Shown here: positions 5,572 to 8,705 of the stretch, one piece after another
Position numbering within the stretch: position 1 is the stretch's first letter
Layout of the letters: each line of letters opens with the position of its first letter
From: Nocardioides sp.
Lineage (GTDB): Bacteria; Actinomycetota; Actinomycetes; Propionibacteriales; Nocardioidaceae
Direction of reading: 5' to 3'
Assembly: GCA_023252065.1 (NCBI GenBank)
Contig: JAHEXO010000057.1
Location: forward strand, 1 to 8,705
Length of the DNA stretch: 8,705 nucleotides
Translations under genes and position numbers: made by a program
Notes under the pieces: generated by a model
Databases searched by the model: none
What the model saw: only the letters and a program-made list of their open reading frames with translations
Told to the model about the DNA's origin: nothing

Positions 5572-6648
5572 GTGGCCAGCACAGACATCTCCAGGGCTGA
5601 CCCGCGTCACCGTGTGCTCGGGCCCGAACGCATGGACTCGACCGGGTGGCGGTGGCGGCATGTCCGCTGGGCCGCGTTCGCGGCCTATGCGCTGGGGCTG
5701 GCGTTGTTCGTCAGGCTCCAAGGGGTGCCGACCGACCGCCTCGGCATCTACGCCGGCATCCTGGTGTTCCTGAGCATCTTCACGCTCGGCCGGGGCTGGG
5801 CCGCGTGGTCACAGATGATGGTCGACTGGCTGCCGTTCCAGGCGGTCCTGCTGGTCTACGACTACAGCCGTGGCTTCGCGTCGCCCTACTCGTCCTACCA
5901 GGTCGAGCAGCACCTCTACCCGATCACCGACGTCTCCAACCGGCTCGGGCTGCCGCTCCACGTGATGTTCCCGATCAAGGTCGACCAATGGCTCGGCTTC
6001 GGCACCATGCCCACCACGTGGGTCCAGGAGACGTTCCACCCCACCTCCGCCATCCCCTGGTACGGCGTGCTGGTCAGCCTGGTCTACTGCAGCCACTTCC
6101 TGGTGATGCCGACCGTCGCGGTGATCCTCTGGATCCGCAACCGGCCGCGGTTCCTGGTCTGGATGCGGATGGTGATCGCTCTGGCAGCGCTCGGGCTGAC
6201 CACCTACTTCCTCTACCCGATGGCTCCTCCGTGGCTGGCCGACTCCGGCGGCGTGTTCCCCGGGGCGACCGTCGGGCGCTACACCTCCGAGGGCTTCGAC
6301 CTGATCGGGCTCCACATGGTCGGTGGCATGGTCAGCCAGGGTCAGTACCTGGTCAACCCGGTGGCCGCGATGCCCTCGCTGCACACGGCGTACGCCACTC
6401 TCGCGGCCGGCTTCTTCTGGTTCGGGAGGAAGTGGTGGCAGAAGGCCCTCCTGGCCTGCTACCCCCTCGCCATGGGCTTCTCGCTGCTCTATGGCGGTGA
6501 GCACTACCTGGTGGACGAGATCGCGGGCGCCCTCTACGCGCTGGTGGTCATCGCCGGCTGGCGCATCCTGCACGCCCGCCGGTTGCGACGAGAGGCGAGC
6601 GTCTCGATTGCCGTCGCCGAGGGAGCAAGGTCGGCTCAGGCCGGGTAG
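5572..6648 (+). CDS. PAP2-superfamily integral membrane enzyme (AUR1/inositol-phosphoceramide-synthase-like)
   Basis: A 358-residue polytopic membrane protein of the PAP2_3/AUR1-like branch of the phosphatidic acid phosphatase type 2 superfamily. It would hydrolyse or transfer a phospho-headgroup on a lipid at the membrane; the substrate is unknown. Hydrophobic segments are visible at about residues 33-50, 58-74, 84-96, 164-188, 198-216, 270-284, 290-308 and 313-331. Motifs: YDYSRG (96-101), as in AUR1-like proteins; the active-site PSLH (268-271, His271); and GGEHYLVDEIAG (308-319), with His311 as nucleophile and Asp315. The conserved basic first motif of classical PAP2 enzymes is not obvious, as is common in this branch. 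A loop of about 65 residues (97-160) probably lies outside the membrane. The start is GTG 5572, supported by a -10 element 6 bases upstream; ATG 5632 is an alternative. Its last 13 bases overlap the end of the convergent methyltransferase gene. Proximity to fatty acid genes hints at envelope lipid work, an inference. Confidence 0.88.
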   Translation: MASTDISRADPRHRVLGPERMDSTGWRWRHVRWAAFAAYALGLALFVRLQGVPTDRLGIYAGILVFLSIFTLGRGWAAWSQMMVDWLPFQAVLLVYDYSRGFASPYSSYQVEQHLYPITDVSNRLGLPLHVMFPIKVDQWLGFGTMPTTWVQETFHPTSAIPWYGVLVSLVYCSHFLVMPTVAVILWIRNRPRFLVWMRMVIALAALGLTTYFLYPMAPPWLADSGGVFPGATVGRYTSEGFDLIGLHMVGGMVSQGQYLVNPVAAMPSLHTAYATLAAGFFWFGRKWWQKALLACYPLAMGFSLLYGGEHYLVDEIAGALYALVVIAGWRILHARRLRREASVSIAVAEGARSAQAG

Positions 6649-7925
6649 GTCGCCTCCATCGGGAAGCCGGGCCGCAGCGGGAAGTCGTCGCGCCCCTGGT
6701 CGTCGGTCTTGACCGCCAGCACGTGGTGGAGCTGGATCTCGTTGCGCTCGAAGGCCAACCGGGACCCGGCCATGTACAAACCCCAGACGCGGGCGGTGCC
6801 CTCACCGACCTCGTCGACGCAGGCGTCCCAGTTCACCTCGAGGTTGGCGCACCAGCCGGCCAGCGTGCGGGCGTAGTGGAGCCGGAAGTTCTCCTCGTGC
6901 ATCACCTCGAGGCCGGTGTTCTGCACCTCGGTGATGATCTTGCCCGAGCCGGTCAGCTCGCCGTCGGGGAAGACGTAGCGGTCGATGAACGCGCCGGTGT
7001 CCTGGTGGTGGTTGTGCGAACGGGTGATGCAGTGGTTGAGCAGCCGGCCCTGGGGGCGCAGCCGGTCGCGGAGGAAGCCGAAGTACGCCGGGTATTTCTT
7101 GATCCCGATGTGCTCGGTCAGCCCGATCGACGACACCGCGTCGAAGCCCGACTCCGCGACCTCGCGGTAGTCGCTGTGCCGCACCTCGGCGAGGTGGTCA
7201 AGCCCCATCTCCTTGATCTTCTCCTGCGCCCAGGTGGCCTGGTTGCGCGAGAGGGTCACGCCGATGGCCTTGACGCCGTAGTGCTCGGCCGCGTGGCGGA
7301 CCATCCCGCCCCAGCCGCAGCCGACGTCGAGGAGGGTCATCCCGGGCTCGAGCCCGAGCTTGCGGGCTACCAGGTCGTACTTGTAGTACTGCGCCTGCTC
7401 GAGCGTCGCGTCGTCGGTCGGGTAGACCGCGCAGGTGTAGGTCATCGACGGGCCGAGGACGTACTCGTAGAACGCGTTGGACACGTCGTAGTGGTGGTGG
7501 ATCACCTCGGAGTCGCGCTTGCGCGAATGCCGGAGGCCCTCGGCCAGGCGGCGCCACCGGGGCAGGTGCTCCTGCGGCGGGGGCGGCGGCGGCTTGAGGT
7601 GGGAGATCCCGAGGCCGGAGACGATCTTGACCAGCTCCGACGGCGACGGGACGCGCGGCTTCAGGCCCTTCTGGAGCGCCTTGAGGCCCTCGTAGGGGTC
7701 GCCCGGATGGACGCCGGACACGACCAGGTCGCCGGACACGTAGGCCCGGCCCAGACCGAGGTCGCCGGGCGCGGTCATCAGGTAGGCCAGCCCACGCTCG
7801 TTCTTCAGCTCCATGCCGAAGGGCGCGTCCTCGGGACCGCTGGCACTGCCGTCGTACGCCGTGAAGCGCAGCGGCAGGGGGCCCTGGATGAGCTGCTCGA
7901 ATGCGTCGGCGATCTTCATGGTCAT
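6636..7925 (-). CDS. bfaB: Cyclopropane-synthase-family SAM methyltransferase, probable BfaB/TmsB (10-methylene fatty acid synthase)
   Basis: A 429-residue member of the cyclopropane-fatty-acyl-phospholipid synthase family. An N-terminal lipid-binding part spans about 1-130, with a proline run (112-117) before HHHYDVSN (143-150). The methyltransferase domain follows: SMTYTCAVY (160-168), SAM loop LDVGCGWGG (199-207), VTLSRNQ (223-229), EHIG (271-274). Residues matching the bicarbonate site of E. coli Cfa, recalled as Cys139, Glu239, His266 and Tyr317, appear conserved as C165, E271, H298 and Y351. The neighbour directly upstream is a BfaA-type FAD oxidoreductase, which points to transfer of a methylene group to C10 of oleoyl chains (tuberculostearic acid pathway) rather than cyclopropanation. 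Start: ATG 7925 overlaps the upstream TGA (ATGA), but AGGAG (7929-7933) is only 3 bases away; ATG 7919, two codons in, has a better spacing of 9. The family call is firm; the exact product is inferred from context. Confidence 0.9.
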   Translation of the reverse strand: MTMKIADAFEQLIQGPLPLRFTAYDGSASGPEDAPFGMELKNERGLAYLMTAPGDLGLGRAYVSGDLVVSGVHPGDPYEGLKALQKGLKPRVPSPSELVKIVSGLGISHLKPPPPPPQEHLPRWRRLAEGLRHSRKRDSEVIHHHYDVSNAFYEYVLGPSMTYTCAVYPTDDATLEQAQYYKYDLVARKLGLEPGMTLLDVGCGWGGMVRHAAEHYGVKAIGVTLSRNQATWAQEKIKEMGLDHLAEVRHSDYREVAESGFDAVSSIGLTEHIGIKKYPAYFGFLRDRLRPQGRLLNHCITRSHNHHQDTGAFIDRYVFPDGELTGSGKIITEVQNTGLEVMHEENFRLHYARTLAGWCANLEVNWDACVDEVGEGTARVWGLYMAGSRLAFERNEIQLHHVLAVKTDDQGRDDFPLRPGFPMEATYPA

Positions 7926-7928
7926 CGT

Positions 7929-7933
7929 CTCCT
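7929..7933 (-). promoter_or_regulatory. Shine-Dalgarno AGGAG for the methyltransferase
   Basis: AGGAG on the minus strand lies within the last codons of the oxidoreductase gene. It is 3 bases from the ATG at 7925 and 9 from the in-frame ATG at 7919, so it favours the second start, while the ATGA overlap favours the first. Confidence 0.55.
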
Positions 7934-8320
7934 CACGGCCTTGTCGTAGAGGCTCGTCAAGCGCTGGTCGGGGTCATAACGCTCCTTGACCTGCGCGAGG
8001 TGGGCGCCGTCGTAGAGCTGGTCGAAGGTCTCGCGGTCGTAGAACGCCTCGGAGTAGAGCGACTTGTGGCCGCCGAGCTCGTGCACCGCGGACTCGATGG
8101 CGCGGTTGCGGGGGGCGTGCGGCGCGTCGGGGCCGACCGCGACGTTGCCCCAGAAGCCGACGTTGACGTAGGTCTCGTGGGGCGCCAGCGGGTAGGTCGG
8201 CCACTTCTGGCTCGCCACGAGGGGGCAGAGCCACACCGGCCGCATGCCGACCTCGGCGTCGAACCAGTCGAGGAACTCGGGCAGCCGGTCGACCGGGATC
8301 TCGACGTCCTGGACGACGCG

Positions 8321-8323
8321 CTA
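8321..8323 (-). other. In-frame amber codon interrupting the oxidoreductase frame
   Basis: The minus strand reads GAG-GGC-TAG-CGC-GTC-GTC-CAG at this point. One base change from GAG (Glu), CAG (Gln) or TGG (Trp) would produce TAG. As recalled, homologues often have Glu-Arg-Val-Val-Gln here, which would favour GAG to TAG. No recoding element or unusual hairpin is evident next to it. Confidence 0.85.
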
Positions 8324-8705
8324 GCCCTCGGGGTTGCCCTTGCGGCGGTCGAGCCAGGCACCGACGTGGAAGCGCTGGTCGAGGCGGACCATCCGGTAGT
8401 AGACGTCGCTGCGCTTCCAGCGGCGCGGCCACACCCGGCGTAGGACGGGATGCTGGGCGCCGAAGGCCCGCGAGCACCAGAACCAGTCGGTGTCCCAGCG
8501 CCACAGGTAGTCGTACATCGTGAGCAGGTCGCTCTCACGCTGCTGGATCGAGCGGTAGTAGATGTCCTGCCCGGTGTAGTCGCTGGGCTGGCTGCCCGGC
8601 GGCCCCTCGCTCCAGGTGGCGAGCGTCAGGTAGTACTCCCCGGGCTGGAACGCGACCCCGTCGAGCCCGTCGACGCGCACCCCGTCGTACTCCCGGTGGT
8701 GCACG

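Larger units (their letters stand above)
7922..8705 (-). pseudogene. bfaA: BfaA/TmsA-like FAD-binding oxidoreductase, C-terminal part, interrupted by in-frame TAG
   Basis: This is the C-terminal part of a flavin oxidoreductase of the type paired with BfaB, which reduces the 10-methylene intermediate to a 10-methyl acyl chain with NADPH. The frame enters at the right edge and runs 127 codons (HREYDGVRVDGLDG, then RWDTDWFWCSRAFG and RLDQRFHVGAWLDRRKGNPEG) to a TAG at 8321-8323. In the same frame, with no base gained or lost, it continues for 132 codons (RVVQDVEIPVDRLPEFLDWF, VWLCPL, YVNVGFWGNVAVG, HKSLYSEAFYDRETF, YDPDQRLTSLYDKAVRRR) to TGA at 7922-7924. Both sides read as one conserved protein; VVQDVEIP directly after the stop is a family-typical stretch. 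The FAD-binding N-terminal domain lies outside the window. Its TGA overlaps the bfaB ATG, so the two form an operon. A recent nonsense mutation and a base-call error are both possible; an internal ATG at 8245 could only give a fragment. Confidence 0.82.

Noticed and set aside
7571..7590. G/C-rich repeat resembling a small tandem array.
   Set aside because: It codes for the six-proline run (residues 112-117) of the methyltransferase, a linker between its two parts.
6723..7949. Long plus-strand open frame of about 408 codons opposite the methyltransferase.
   Set aside because: Mirror of a well-supported gene; no signal peptide, domain or motif, and composition typical of antisense in high-GC DNA.
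8321..8323. TAG as pyrrolysine or another recoded codon.
   Set aside because: No pyrrolysine machinery is visible, this family has no reported recoding, and a nonsense mutation or base-call error is simpler.
1..8705. Search for a defence system, mobile element, CRISPR array or RNA gene.
   Set aside because: No transposase, integrase, regularly spaced repeats, terminal inverted repeats or tRNA-like sequence were seen; gene content is core metabolism and envelope.

Overview
This is a high-GC (roughly 70%) actinobacterial chromosomal window. Era protein features, SIP-type reductase, PAP2_3-type lipid enzyme, paired septum-formation-like lipoproteins and a 10-methyl fatty acid gene pair together suggest a member of the Nocardioidaceae (Nocardioides-like); that placement is inference. 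GTG starts and probable leaderless promoters are frequent. I see no mobile element, CRISPR array, tRNA or rRNA, and no gene-free stretch over 300 bases.

Layout. (1) Positions 1-2157, minus strand: a tight three-gene unit read right to left, GNAT acetyltransferase, small CopD-like four-helix membrane protein, then a metal-dependent amidohydrolase that runs off the left edge. The gaps are 7 bases each. (2) Positions 2194-3830, plus strand: two tandem, ATGA-coupled paralogous lipoproteins sharing an eight-cysteine framework that is itself an internal duplication. (3) Positions 3843-5526, minus strand: a siderophore-interacting-protein (SIP) family flavin reductase followed by the GTPase Era, overlapping by 8 bases. 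(4) Positions 5572-6648, plus strand: a polytopic PAP2/AUR1-like lipid phosphatase or phosphotransferase, divergent from the SIP gene across a 45-base spacer with an outward-facing -10 element for each gene. (5) Positions 6636-8705, minus strand: the oxidoreductase and methyltransferase pair (bfaA/tmsA and bfaB/tmsB type) that makes 10-methyl-branched (tuberculostearic-type) fatty acids. The methyltransferase is intact; the oxidoreductase, cut by the right edge, carries an in-frame TAG.

How the genes work together: the clearest pathway is region 5, where BfaB adds a methylene group to an unsaturated acyl chain from SAM and BfaA reduces it. The amber codon in bfaA would, if real, stop the pathway at the 10-methylene stage or split the enzyme. 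Other points worth a second look are a Glu-to-Gln change at the expected catalytic position of the amidohydrolase, the fourfold Cx3H/Cys repeat of the lipoprotein pair, and two compact divergent promoter regions with predicted leaderless starts. I did not find a clearly new multi-gene system; most of the window is ordinary core genome.
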